Translations under genes and position numbers: made by a program
Shown: positions 32,001 through 40,066 of the stretch, one piece after another
How positions within the stretch are numbered: the stretch's first letter is position 1
Layout of the letters: the number at the start of each line of letters is the position of its first letter
Origin: Flavonifractor sp. An100
GTDB lineage: Bacteria > Bacillota > Clostridia > Oscillospirales > Oscillospiraceae
Direction: 5' to 3'
DNA: 55,318 nucleotides
Assembly: GCF_002161175.1 (NCBI RefSeq)
Contig: NZ_NFMA01000023.1
Location: forward strand, 1-55,318
Notes under the pieces: model-generated
What the model was told of the DNA's origin: nothing
What the model saw: the letters and a program-made list of their open reading frames with translations, nothing else
Databases searched by the model: none

Positions 32001-32097
32001 GAGCGGCCAGACGGACCAGGGCAGTCAGGACACTCAAACGAGTGAGGAGAGTCAGACCTCTCAGAACAGCCAGGGTAGCCAGGATATTCGTTCCTGA
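29053..32097 (+). CDS. Secreted SLH-domain phosphodiester glycosidase
   Basis: ATG 29053 follows AAAGGAGAACCC. A signal peptide (about 30 residues) precedes a NAGPA-type phosphodiester glycosidase domain (to about residue 405; key region YAVDGRQSGYSVGLSQKD and WAVNLDGGGSTA), a Big-like domain (about 506-597), three SLH repeats (about 600-778), a Pro/Glu linker of PEQP/EPEEPQ units, a second Big2-like domain (828-911), an SH3b domain (912-980) and a Gln/Ser-rich tail. NAGPA relatives uncap sugar phosphodiesters; SLH domains bind pyruvylated wall polymer. The target may be a phosphodiester-linked wall glycan (inference). Confidence 0.85.
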   Translation: MKKTALPNLMRQGAALALAILMAVPTVYASAGETKLQTTSELVEGLTYHNTITVNNSSRVESFSMELEEDSQAYPILLQASGTVYGAATINKAVSYAQELGYHVLGAINTDFFSTSSGVPIGIVIEDRIYKSSAEHESAMIITDGQVSLVESPSVTMTLINQSTGKVVAPHHLNKWRSESGGLYVLNEDFSSVSTRTSTPGWYVRMKLVGGNPNDPLGIWGSGEEESTDLTVNSTLTLQVTELIQSSDPITIGEDEYILTAADASGYSETYQSFAVGDLVTLSTSCTNEDLSNCQWAGGVGDVMIRDGKITDTSTWNYLNDGRAPRTALGVKEDGTLLVYAVDGRQSGYSVGLSQKDLADEMLRQGCVWAVNLDGGGSTAISVWLPGQSGPTVRNLPSDGKPRSCATYLLLVTEETGDGEADRLALKEDGLVVLTGSSVTLPQAVAVDSGLNPLDEEIDDLRITSKENLGDIEDGVYTAGDRAGTDTLKLSSRHLDAEGTAQIHVVDTLTSLTISREGSTSALSSITVKPGETVQLAATGSYWNRTALRDWDPVTWTVKGDVGTVDENGLFTAGKEGSGSITATAGGVSQTISISFTNVHTDVTPDHWSYEAVEYCYSHGIVGGISSTEFGRDYQIRRGDFMLMLYGAVGKPAVQTGCTFTDVSSGDYYYTALAWGQSVGLASGTGDGAYSPTQPITREQAFTILRQAMPLLGKECPDASLTVLDQFSDKDQIADYAKGHTATLVAQGIVSGKGTGVDPKGNLTRAEMAALIYQIMTYTPITDVPTDPESEQPVEPEQPTEPEEPQEPEEPQEPEQPGQSELPDPSEYTLSMKLSEVTLASGESRQLSVSLDPEWENAQITWSSDAPGTAPVTANGVVTNIFPGSGTAAVTITASWNGLTAKCTVYCQQAALTGTVVNAESGLNVRSGPGTDNAVVGSLANGTRVVVLKAENGWCHVLYLNKSGQAAMGYVSGQYIQLTQLSQSGQTDQGSQDTQTSEESQTSQNSQGSQDIRS

Positions 32098-32165
32098 TTT
32101 AGCTTGAGGTTTCCTGCCAGAGCCTCCTAGTTTCAGCTTGTTGGATACAAAAACCAGTTTCAATG

Positions 32166-32208
32166 AAACAGGCCCGCTCCCCCACACAAGGGGAGCGGGC
32201 CTGTTTTT
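32166..32208. terminator. Bidirectional terminator between convergent genes
   Basis: Stem AAACAGGCCCGCTCCCC paired with its complement, with T-runs on both strands. It serves the SLH gene (plus) and the ABC transporter operon (minus). Confidence 0.9.
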
Positions 32209-32222
32209 TAGAAAGCAGTCAT

Positions 32223-32969
32223 TTAATTTTTCACTGGGGCGTGGAGCAGGAAGCAGAAGGACCAGATCAAGGCGGCCAGGCCGGTGATACAGACTACCAC
32301 CCCGGTCCATAACAGAAAATCTCCCACCAGAATCGCTTGCGTCCCGAGAAGCTGAGGGCCGAAGCAGAACAGCATCCAGGTGCACCACAAGGCCCAGCCT
32401 CCCCGGCTGCCGAAGCGGGCGGTGATGGCGCTGATGATGATCCCGATCAGGATTCCCCCCAAAATGAGCAGGGGGAACCACCACCAATCCATAGTAAAGT
32501 CCTCAATGAGCAGAGCGCTGCCCGGCTGGAGGGCAGAGGACACACCAAAGGCCGGATCTGGAACGACCATGCCGTCTACCCCCCACGCCAGAGCCGGATA
32601 CCCGGTGAGGAGCAGCCACAGCCGGGGCGCCACCCAGTGCTCCAACGCGGTAAGCAGGGCAGTGACGGCCAGGGAGCAGCCGCCCTCAAAGGCGATGATG
32701 CCCATGGATTGTGCCAGCGCCCGCTGTCTGGTCTGGCCAAAACGAAGGAAATGAAAAAAGGAGATTCCCACATGGGCGACCGTGACAATAGCCATGAGGA
32801 TACCCGAGCAGACGGGCAGTAAGGCCCCGGAGATCATCAGGCTGGAGTCTGCATGGAAGAAAACCAGCACCCCGGCGGTGATCAGGTGGGTCAGCAGAAA
32901 CAGGCCCGCCGGGACCCCCAGTATCAGGCACAGATCATCCAAATTAAGAGCGATCGCTTTTTTCAGCAT
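32223..32969 (-). CDS. Membrane protein of YtrA-type ABC operon (last gene)
   Basis: The 248-residue protein has about six membrane segments and no signal peptide (start MLKKAIALNLDDLCLILG). It is likely a permease subunit partnered with the neighbouring membrane protein and the ATPase. A very hydrophobic loop (WWWFPLLILGGILIGIII) is part of the membrane core. The substrate is unknown; related operons respond to cell-wall-active peptides or carry out general export. Confidence 0.65.
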   Translation of the reverse strand: MLKKAIALNLDDLCLILGVPAGLFLLTHLITAGVLVFFHADSSLMISGALLPVCSGILMAIVTVAHVGISFFHFLRFGQTRQRALAQSMGIIAFEGGCSLAVTALLTALEHWVAPRLWLLLTGYPALAWGVDGMVVPDPAFGVSSALQPGSALLIEDFTMDWWWFPLLILGGILIGIIISAITARFGSRGGWALWCTWMLFCFGPQLLGTQAILVGDFLLWTGVVVCITGLAALIWSFCFLLHAPVKN

Positions 32970-32975
32970 GACGGC

Positions 32976-33644
32976 TCACCTCACAATGTGGCGGTGCATA
33001 GTCCGCCAAAAGAAGTATTCGCTGGCGCCTACAATACCGGCCATGGCGGCCACCAAAATGAGGGGCAAGGCGCCCCAGCCTGCGCCGGAGGCAAACATAT
33101 CGGCGGTGATGAACAGCAGGGCGGTTGCGGCGATGGCGGCGACCAGAGCCAGGATCAGGACCAGAGTGCCCAGGAGCTTGGAGCGGACCATCAGCATTCC
33201 GCACAGACCGCCCAGACACAGGATGGCCAGACAGACCAGGGGGTAGGCCCAGGAGGAGAAGCCGCCCAGGGAGAGGAGGACCTGCCACCGCTCCTGGTCG
33301 GTCCAGTGGAACAGGAAGGGGATGGAGGACATGACCACCTGGAGCATCCAGCACACCCCGGTGTACAGCAGCAGGATCCCCTGTACGGCGAAGAAAAAGT
33401 CCCGCCGCCGGGCCCCGAAGGAGAGGGCCAGGTTCAGGTTGCTGGTGGTCAGGCCAAAGGAGTAGATGAACAGGACGATGAGACTGAGCAGGGGAAAGGT
33501 GGAGAAATAGGTGGCGAACAGGTTTTGATTTCCCTGGGGCACGCCGGTACACCAGGCGCCCGCGATGACGATGAGGGCAAAGGCCAGAATAGCGCCCAAA
33601 TTGATCCAGGCGAACTGGAGGAGAAAACGGAAGGATTTGATCAT
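32976..33644 (-). CDS. Membrane protein of YtrA-type ABC operon
   Basis: I start at ATG 33644 (MIKSFRFLLQFAWINLGAIL), downstream of AAGGAGGG. The 222 residues give about six membrane segments, with SNLNLALSFGARRRDFFFAV between segments as in ABC-2-like permeases of YtrC/YtrD type. It lies 13 bp after the ATPase gene and 6 bp before the next membrane gene. It likely forms the channel with that neighbour. Confidence 0.65.
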   Translation of the reverse strand: MIKSFRFLLQFAWINLGAILAFALIVIAGAWCTGVPQGNQNLFATYFSTFPLLSLIVLFIYSFGLTTSNLNLALSFGARRRDFFFAVQGILLLYTGVCWMLQVVMSSIPFLFHWTDQERWQVLLSLGGFSSWAYPLVCLAILCLGGLCGMLMVRSKLLGTLVLILALVAAIAATALLFITADMFASGAGWGALPLILVAAMAGIVGASEYFFWRTMHRHIVR

Positions 33645-33657
33645 GGTCCATCCCTCC

Positions 33658-34545
33658 TTACCCTTCGTCTCCGTGGCCGCACAGAGCCACAAAAACATTT
33701 TGCAGGTTCATGGGGGAAACATCTACGTCAGCCTGGAGGGCCTGCTGGAGTTTGATTCCGTTTCCCCGGACGGCAACAGTCTTGTGCCGGCCCATCTGGT
33801 GGGTGGAGAGCACCTCCAGCCCCTGGCAAACGGCATCCACCACATCCTCCCGGCCGGAGATATAGCGGAATTGGTCGATGAGTTCGTCTGTGGGGGCGTT
33901 TTCCAGAATCCGTCCCTGATCCAGGATAATGACGTTCTCGAAGACCGAGGCCGCCTCCTCAATGATGTGGGTGGAGACCAGGAAGGTGCGGCCCGACTGG
34001 GCGAAGTCCTCCAGCAGCAGCTGATAAAACCGTTCCCGCATTACCACATCCAAACCGGCCGCCGGTTCATCCAAAATGGTGAGGGGGGCGCGGCTGGCCA
34101 GGGCAAGGAGGATGGTCACCATGGACATCTGGCCCTTGCTCATCTGGGCGATCTTCTGCTTGGGGTTCAGTTTAAACTCGTTTAAGAGTCGCTGGGCGTA
34201 ATCCTGGTCCCAACGGGGATAGTAAATGGCCGCGGAGCGCAGGTAATATTTGAGCTTAAAGTTGTTGGGGCCGGAGAACAGGGTTGGCTGCAACTCCCGG
34301 GAAAAACAGATTTGATTGAGCGCTTTCTGGTTTTCCCATACCGGCTCCCCGCCGTAAGTCACAGTGCCGCTGTCCTTGGTGTTCTGGGCGGTGAGGATGC
34401 TCAGCAACGTGGTTTTGCCCGCTCCGTTGCGGCCGATCAGACCGTAAATTTTCCCCGGCAGCAGCTCCAGGTCCAGGTTGTGAAGCACCTGCTTGTTCCC
34501 GTAGGATTTACACAGCCCTTGGGCCTTTAAGATGTCAGTGTTCAT
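33658..34545 (-). CDS. ABC transporter ATP-binding protein
   Basis: Walker A GRNGAGKTTLLS (near residue 37), a signature-like QMSKGQMSMVTILLALASRA and Walker B LTILDEPAAGLD are all visible. The 295-residue length includes a C-terminal extension of about 80 residues, as in YtrB-type ATPases. It powers the two membrane proteins encoded downstream. Its ATG overlaps the GntR gene stop by 4 bp, so regulator and ATPase are translationally coupled. Confidence 0.9.
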   Translation of the reverse strand: MNTDILKAQGLCKSYGNKQVLHNLDLELLPGKIYGLIGRNGAGKTTLLSILTAQNTKDSGTVTYGGEPVWENQKALNQICFSRELQPTLFSGPNNFKLKYYLRSAAIYYPRWDQDYAQRLLNEFKLNPKQKIAQMSKGQMSMVTILLALASRAPLTILDEPAAGLDVVMRERFYQLLLEDFAQSGRTFLVSTHIIEEAASVFENVIILDQGRILENAPTDELIDQFRYISGREDVVDAVCQGLEVLSTHQMGRHKTVAVRGNGIKLQQALQADVDVSPMNLQNVFVALCGHGDEG

Positions 34546-34922
34546 TTGCCTTCTCCTTCCTGAATGGCCCGGCGCACCATTTCCAGCAGTTCCTCCCCTG
34601 TCACCTGCAGGGAAGCGCCCTCCTGGACCAGAGGCCGGATAAACGTGTCATAAAAGGCGTCCTTTCGCTTTTGACGCACGGCCTGCTCCGCTCCTTGGGC
34701 GACAAACATACCGATCCCTCGCTTTTTGAATAGAATCCCGTCTGCAACCAGAAGATTGATGCCCTTGGCGGCGGTGGCGGGGTTAATGTTGTATCCCCGG
34801 GCCAATTCGTTGGTGGAGGGGACCTGCTCTCCCTCCTGATATACCCCGCGAAGGATGTCGTCCTCCAGCATCTGGGCGATCTGCAGGTAAATCAGAGATT
34901 GGTCGTTCAGCGTTCCATGCAC
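34542..34922 (-). CDS. GntR-family regulator (YtrA subfamily)
   Basis: The 126-residue protein has the winged-helix GntR domain (QIAQMLEDDILRGVYQEGEQ, VPSTNELARGYNINPATAAK) and only a short C-terminal helix pair, the form of YtrA rather than long metabolite-binding GntR proteins. It is first in the operon. A palindrome at 34961-34974 overlaps its start of transcription, indicating autorepression. Confidence 0.85.
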   Translation of the reverse strand: MHGTLNDQSLIYLQIAQMLEDDILRGVYQEGEQVPSTNELARGYNINPATAAKGINLLVADGILFKKRGIGMFVAQGAEQAVRQKRKDAFYDTFIRPLVQEGASLQVTGEELLEMVRRAIQEGEGK

Positions 34923-34960
34923 GAGATCACCTCCTAAGTAGGTGCAATGTCCATTGGTTC

Positions 34961-35005
34961 ATTACTTGTGTAATTAACCATAGCACATATGGACCTGGTT
35001 GTCAA
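34961..35005 (-). promoter_or_regulatory. Promoter and operator of the GntR/ABC operon
   Basis: On the minus strand TTGACA (35005-35000), a 17-base spacer and TATGGT (34982-34977). Just downstream the palindrome ATTAC-TTGT-GTAAT (34961-34974) covers the start site, a typical place for an autorepressor to bind. Confidence 0.75.
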
Positions 35006-35136
35006 TCCGTTTTTGACCGGAACAAAAAGTTTTGGAAAACCCATAGGCAACGGGAGGGAATTGTGGTATGATGATAAACAGGATTTTTATGTACCCACCC
35101 CAAAATATAGGGGGTGGACGGAAAGGAGCGGACAGG

Positions 35137-36591
35137 ATGGGCAAAAAATGGACCAAGCTACTGGTGCCGGCAGCCATGCTGCTGCTGTTGTCCGGCTGTC
35201 TGTTTCGGCCACCGGACGAGCTTTATAAGCGACCGGAAAAGTCGGCGGGTTATGACCAGCTGGTCAATGCCATCCGGGATGTGCGCACCAGCCTGGAGAG
35301 TGAGTTTGGGGTCAGCAGCGAGGATGCAGTCATTGTCTCAGGAGAGAATACTGCCACAATCCAGCTTCAGGATCTGGATGGAGATAGCCTGCGAGAGAGC
35401 GCGGTGACTTTTATTCGCGTACCCGGAGTGGAGAAGTCCCTGAAAATTTACATTTTCACCCAGGTGGGAGAGGACTATCAGGTTACCGGTATTGTAGAGG
35501 GCGACGGAGCGGCCATTTACTCGGTGGACTATGTGGATCTGAACGGAAGCGGACAAAAGGAACTGGTGGTAAACTGGCAGATCAGCGCCGGAGTTTACCA
35601 GCTGGGCGCTTACACTTTGGACGAACTGGTGGTGCCCGCCGATGAGGAGGGGACAGCCACCAAGGAACGTTCCGATCTCCTGGCGACCGAGCTGCTTCTT
35701 ATTGGATGCAGCGCAGCCAGTGATGGTCCGAGCAGCTACTCCAGCGGCTTCCGCCTGTTGGATATTGACCAGGACAGCCGGACGGAAATTGCTGTTGTCC
35801 GGGTGGACCCGTCAGGTGTGGGCAGTCAGGTGGAAATCTACGGTTGGAGAAATGGGCAAATGTCCAGTTTGGGCGGCGCCGGTCTCTCCGACGGGATGGC
35901 CACACTGAACCGGGTGCAGTCCAACTATCTCAGCGGCGAATATTACCCTCCTGCCCTGTATGTCACGGGTACCTTGACGACAGGGGAGAAGGTCATTGAT
36001 GTGCTGTCCTATCGTACAGAAAATGGGCGGAGTCATTTGGTGAATCTGTCCCGGGACCCGGAGACAGGGGTAAGCCGGAACCAGCTGCACGGCTATGTAG
36101 ATGTGGTGCCCACTGATATCAATGGGGACCTAGTATTGGAACTGCCCTCGCCCACTCCGCTGCCTTCCTACCAGGATGGAACAGCTTCCAACTTCTGGCT
36201 GATTGACTGGGGGCAGTATAACGAGAATGGCCAGTGCAATACCGTTATGACCACCTACCACAATGTGGCGGATAACTGGTATCTGGAGATTCCAGACAGC
36301 TGGAAAGGAAACATTACAATCTCACGCAACGATTCCCTCACCGGACAGCGACAGGTCATTTTCTCCCGGTGGAAAGGGGAGAATGAGGTGCCTGAGCCCT
36401 TCCTGAGCATTTACCGCCTCACCGGCAGCAACCGATCGGTGCGTGCGGCGGAGGATGGCCGATTTATTCTGCGGGAAGAGGGAGAGGTCATCTATGCGGC
36501 GAAGTTCTATGATACCTCCTGGGACTGCGGCATGACGCAGGCAGATTTAATGGAGTGCTTCCAGACCATCCAAACCAGCTGGTATACCTAA
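35137..36591 (+). CDS. Lipoprotein with repeat-like extracellular domain
   Basis: I start at ATG 35137 after AAAGGAGCGGACAGG. The signal peptide ends in LLLLSGC, giving a lipobox cysteine near residue 22. The remaining 460 residues are strand-rich and include two calcium-binding-like, VCBS/FG-GAP-like stretches (DLDGDSLRES, DIDQDSRTEIAV). No enzyme motif is seen. It precedes the two-component system by 35 bp, so it may be a surface sensor or an output of that system (inference). Confidence 0.65.
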   Translation: MGKKWTKLLVPAAMLLLLSGCLFRPPDELYKRPEKSAGYDQLVNAIRDVRTSLESEFGVSSEDAVIVSGENTATIQLQDLDGDSLRESAVTFIRVPGVEKSLKIYIFTQVGEDYQVTGIVEGDGAAIYSVDYVDLNGSGQKELVVNWQISAGVYQLGAYTLDELVVPADEEGTATKERSDLLATELLLIGCSAASDGPSSYSSGFRLLDIDQDSRTEIAVVRVDPSGVGSQVEIYGWRNGQMSSLGGAGLSDGMATLNRVQSNYLSGEYYPPALYVTGTLTTGEKVIDVLSYRTENGRSHLVNLSRDPETGVSRNQLHGYVDVVPTDINGDLVLELPSPTPLPSYQDGTASNFWLIDWGQYNENGQCNTVMTTYHNVADNWYLEIPDSWKGNITISRNDSLTGQRQVIFSRWKGENEVPEPFLSIYRLTGSNRSVRAAEDGRFILREEGEVIYAAKFYDTSWDCGMTQADLMECFQTIQTSWYT

Positions 36592-36626
36592 GTGTGTTTG
36601 CCGGAAGAACGGAGGAGATACAAACG

Positions 36627-37316
36627 ATGAGAAAGATTTTGGTGCTGGAGGATGAGGAGAACATCCGCAGCTTTGTGGTAATCAATCTCAAGCGGGCGGG
36701 CTACACCGCCATTGAGGCTGGCACCGGAGAGGAAGCTCTGGCAGCGCTGAAGGCAAACCCGGATATTAAGGTGGCGCTGCTGGATATCATGCTCCCTGAT
36801 ATTGACGGCTTTGAGGTGTGCCGCCGGATTCGGGCCATGGATAACAAAATAGGTATTATCATGCTCACCGCCCGTACCCAGGAGATGGATAAGGTGACGG
36901 GCCTGATGACAGGGGCGGATGACTATGTGACCAAGCCCTTCTCCCCGGCGGAGCTTACTGCCCGGGTGGATGCCCTCTTCCGCCGTACAGGAGGGGATAT
37001 TGAGTCGGTGGCCGCTGACGAGATCAGTGACCCTCCCTTCCTGCTCAATACCCGCAACCGCACTCTGGAGAAGAGCGGCCAGCGGGTGAAGCTGACCCAG
37101 GTGGAGTATTCCATCATGAAGCTGTTTATGGAGAACCCGGGAAAGGCCCTGGCCCGGGAGGAAATTTTGGACGCAGTGTGGGGCAAGGACTATTTTGGAG
37201 AATTAAAGATCGTGGACGTGAATATCCGCCGCCTGCGTATTAAGATTGAGGACAACGCCCAAAAGCCCACCTATGTCAATACGGTGTGGGGCTACGGGTA
37301 CAAATGGCGGGGCTGA
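36627..37316 (+). CDS. OmpR-family response regulator
   Basis: ATG 36627 follows GGAGGAGATACAAACG. The receiver domain has acidic pair E8/D9 region (VLEDEEN), phosphoacceptor Asp53 (LLDIMLPDIDG), Thr81 and Lys103 (VTKPF). The C-terminal winged-helix domain carries LTQVEYSIMKLFMENPGKAL and YVNTVWGYGYKW. At 229 residues it is full length. It pairs with the histidine kinase 50 bp downstream. Confidence 0.92.
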   Translation: MRKILVLEDEENIRSFVVINLKRAGYTAIEAGTGEEALAALKANPDIKVALLDIMLPDIDGFEVCRRIRAMDNKIGIIMLTARTQEMDKVTGLMTGADDYVTKPFSPAELTARVDALFRRTGGDIESVAADEISDPPFLLNTRNRTLEKSGQRVKLTQVEYSIMKLFMENPGKALAREEILDAVWGKDYFGELKIVDVNIRRLRIKIEDNAQKPTYVNTVWGYGYKWRG

Positions 37317-37366
37317 TGGTCCCGGAGTCGGTTGGCTCATAAGATAATCGGGAAGGAGGGGAGCCT

Positions 37367-38794
37367 GTGGCAAAGAAAACGGATTTAAAGGATAAGGTAA
37401 AAATCCGGGGCATACGCCGGCGCTGGCTGCTGAACAGCGTCAGCGTGGTACTGCTGATTTTGGCCCTGGCTCTGGGCTCCTTTGCGGCGGCCCTGTGGAG
37501 CTATTACTACACGGGGACGGAGAGTGACCTGATGGGGAAGGCCAGTTCGGTGGCTTTCAGCTTTCAGAGCTATACCCGCAGCCAGTATTGGGCGGCGGCC
37601 CAGCAGACGGTCAACAAATATGAGGAAAAGGGCGAGCTGGAGCTGCAATTTTTGGACACGTCTGGGGCGGTCATTTACTCGGGAAATGATTTGACCGCCG
37701 GAACTACCCCCGGCACACCGGACATTGAAGGGGCGCTGGAAAATCAGATGACAACCCCCTGGATGGGCCGGGATCCCACCACCGGGGAGCGGATTGCGGC
37801 TGCTTCCAGCCCGGTGGTCTATCAGGGACAGACGGTGGGAGTGATCCGCTATGTCACCTCTCTGTCTGCCATTGACCGTCAGTTCTTTTTTGCTATGGCG
37901 GTGATTACCGTCATTGGCCTTGGGATTTTCTCCATGGTCTACTTCTCCAACCTGTATTTTGTCCGATCCATTGTGGAGCCTCTGGCCAGCATCACCGAGA
38001 CAGCCCGGCTCATTGCCGATGGCAGCTATGGCGTGCAGATTGAGAAAAAATTTGACGATGAGATTGGAGAATTGACCGACACCATCAATGATATGTCCTT
38101 AAAAATCAAGCAGTCGGAAAAAACCCAGTCGGAGTTTATTTCCTCCGTCTCCCATGAGCTGCGTACCCCCTTGACCGCCATCACCGGCTGGGCGGAAACC
38201 ATTCAGAGCGGGGAGCTGCGGGACGCCGCCGATGTGCGCAAGGGCATGGACATCATTGTCTCTGAGGCCAGGCGTCTGACGAACATGGTGGAGGAGCTGC
38301 TGGAGTTTTCCCGCATTGAGGACGGGCGCTTCACCCTGTCGGTGGAGCCTCTGGACCTGAAAGCGGAACTGGAGGACGCGGTATATACCTATAAAGAGTT
38401 CTTCCGCAAGGAAGGAATCGAGCTGGTGTACCAGGAGTGCGAGGAAGAGATCATCCCCATCTCCGGGGACCCAGAGCGGCTGCGCCAGGTGTTCTGTAAT
38501 CTGTTGGACAATGCCGCTAAGCACGGCGGCTCCGGAAAGCGCATCGATGTGTCCATTCGCCAGGAGATTTTGGACGCGGTCATCCAGATTCGGGACTACG
38601 GCCCCGGTGTGCCGGTGGAGGAGCTTCCCTTCATTAAAAATAAGTTTTATAAGGGCAGCTCAAAGGCCCGTGGTTCTGGGATCGGACTGGCGGTCTGTGA
38701 AGAGATCATCAGCCGGCACGAGGGCCGACTGGAGATCGGAAATGCGGAGGGCGGTGGCTGTTTGGTAACCATCCGGCTGCCGATTGAAACATAA
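37367..38794 (+). CDS. Sensor histidine kinase (HAMP, HisKA, HATPase)
   Basis: GTG start after GGAAGGAGG. Two membrane segments (about residues 22-46 and 173-195) flank an extracytoplasmic sensor of about 125 residues. A HAMP linker, the H-box SSVSHELRTPLTAITG (His263) and an ATPase domain with NLLDNAAKHG, DYGPGVP and GSGIGLAV follow. The closest well-known type is the PhoR/WalK-like group. The ligand is not visible; the upstream lipoprotein gene is a candidate partner. Confidence 0.92.
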   Translation: MAKKTDLKDKVKIRGIRRRWLLNSVSVVLLILALALGSFAAALWSYYYTGTESDLMGKASSVAFSFQSYTRSQYWAAAQQTVNKYEEKGELELQFLDTSGAVIYSGNDLTAGTTPGTPDIEGALENQMTTPWMGRDPTTGERIAAASSPVVYQGQTVGVIRYVTSLSAIDRQFFFAMAVITVIGLGIFSMVYFSNLYFVRSIVEPLASITETARLIADGSYGVQIEKKFDDEIGELTDTINDMSLKIKQSEKTQSEFISSVSHELRTPLTAITGWAETIQSGELRDAADVRKGMDIIVSEARRLTNMVEELLEFSRIEDGRFTLSVEPLDLKAELEDAVYTYKEFFRKEGIELVYQECEEEIIPISGDPERLRQVFCNLLDNAAKHGGSGKRIDVSIRQEILDAVIQIRDYGPGVPVEELPFIKNKFYKGSSKARGSGIGLAVCEEIISRHEGRLEIGNAEGGGCLVTIRLPIET

Positions 38795-38807
38795 GTTCGA
38801 TTTCCTC

Positions 38808-38836
38808 TTGCTATTTCTCGGGCCATTTGATAGAAT
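38808..38836 (+). promoter_or_regulatory. Promoter of the DUF1385-prmC-recA run
   Basis: TTGCTA (38808-38813), a 17-base spacer and TAGAAT (38831-38836), about 40 bases before the DUF1385 start. Confidence 0.6.
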
Positions 38837-38876
38837 ATCCGCAACAGCGGTTTTACGATAAGGAGAACTACCATCC

Positions 38877-39860
38877 ATGCAAGATAAGCGACAGATGCAG
38901 CCATGCTGCCAGAGGGGATTTAAAACCATGTGCGGTGGCCAGGCGCTGATTGAGGGCATTATGATGCGCGGCCCGAAGAAGCAGGCGGTTGTGGTGCGCA
39001 AGCCGGACGGAGAGCTGGAGATCCAGGAGAAGGAGCTGAAATTGATCAAGGACCGCTATCCCATTTTGGGGTGGCCATTGATCCGGGGTGTGGTCAATTT
39101 TTGCGACTCCATGTATAACGGAGTGACTGCTCTGATGTTTTCTGCGGAGTTTGCCCCGGAAGAGGGGACGGAGGAGGAAGAGCCGTCCAAATTTGAGGTC
39201 TGGTTGGAAAAACGGCTGGGCAGTGAAAAGGCCACGTCATTTTTCACCGTACTGGCGGTGATTCTGGGGATCGGAATGTCAATTGGCCTGTTTTTCCTGC
39301 TGCCCACACTGTTGGGAACGGCAATCACTCTGCTGACTGACTCCATGCTGGCCAGAAATTTGGCCGAGAGTTTTCTGAAAATACTGATTTTTGTCAGCTA
39401 CTTGGCCCTGTGCTCCAATTTAAAGGAGATGAGACGGGTGTTTTCCTACCACGGGGCAGAGCATAAGACTATTTTTTGTTATGAAGCCGGCCTACCGTTG
39501 ACGGTAGAAAATGTCCGCCGTCAGCCCAGGCACCATCCCCGCTGTGGTACCAGCTTTTTGTTTATGGTTATAGCCATTTCTATTTTGGTATCCACGGCAG
39601 TGTTTGCGGTTTGGCCTATCCAAAACGCATTTCTTCGTTTCCTGGCCCACTTGGCTATGCTGCCTCTGATTGTGGGAATCAGCTATGAGTTTAACCGCTG
39701 GGCCGGCCGCCATGACGGACCGATTACAAAAATTTTGGTTGCCCCGGGACTGTGGCTGCAAAATTTTACCACCTTTGAGCCGGATGATTCCATGATTGAG
39801 GTGGGAATCAAGGCGCTGGAGCTGGTGCTTCCGGAGCGGAAGGGTGAGGACGCCTGGTAA
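38877..39860 (+). CDS. DUF1385 membrane protein
   Basis: The CGGQALIEGIMMRGPKKQAV start and the central FSYHGAEHKTIFCYEAGLPL with paired His and Cys are diagnostic of DUF1385 (YqhQ-like). There are about four membrane segments. It sits upstream of prmC, as in many Clostridia. The biochemical function is unknown. A 206-bp purine-rich GC spacer separates it from prmC. Confidence 0.8.
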   Translation: MQDKRQMQPCCQRGFKTMCGGQALIEGIMMRGPKKQAVVVRKPDGELEIQEKELKLIKDRYPILGWPLIRGVVNFCDSMYNGVTALMFSAEFAPEEGTEEEEPSKFEVWLEKRLGSEKATSFFTVLAVILGIGMSIGLFFLLPTLLGTAITLLTDSMLARNLAESFLKILIFVSYLALCSNLKEMRRVFSYHGAEHKTIFCYEAGLPLTVENVRRQPRHHPRCGTSFLFMVIAISILVSTAVFAVWPIQNAFLRFLAHLAMLPLIVGISYEFNRWAGRHDGPITKILVAPGLWLQNFTTFEPDDSMIEVGIKALELVLPERKGEDAW

Positions 39861-40040
39861 CAGCGAAGCGCGAAGGCGCGCGAAGCAGCACGAATGGACC
39901 GGAGCGAGGGCGAGCGCAGGGGCGCAGAGCGGCCCGGAGACCAGCCCGAGACAGAGGGAAGCCGTGTGTGCAGCCGCCGCAGCGTGACAACAGCGAAGCA
40001 CGCAGGACCCAGAACGGGGCTTTGAATCTAAGAGTAACAA
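39861..40040 (+). other. GC-rich, purine-biased intergenic spacer with repeated core
   Basis: AACAGCGAAGC occurs right after the DUF1385 stop (39859) and again near 39987, and GCGAAGC/GAGCG units recur between. The stretch has no start signal or gene match and its composition differs from neighbouring coding DNA. It may be a dispersed intergenic repeat or RNA element; I see no clear terminator in it. Confidence 0.5.
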
Positions 40041-40066
40041 GCAATTTTCAGATGGAAGGTGAAGCG

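Noticed and set aside
29401-32487. 1028-codon open frame on the minus strand opposite the SLH protein gene
   Set aside because: It has no recognisable domain, a composition typical of an antisense frame, and the plus strand carries a complete multi-domain protein with promoter and signal peptide.
32944-33651. Alternative minus-strand frame overlapping the ABC membrane protein
   Set aside because: It is Pro/Arg/His-rich without membrane segments, while the frame at 32976-33644 gives a well-formed membrane protein with a ribosome binding site.
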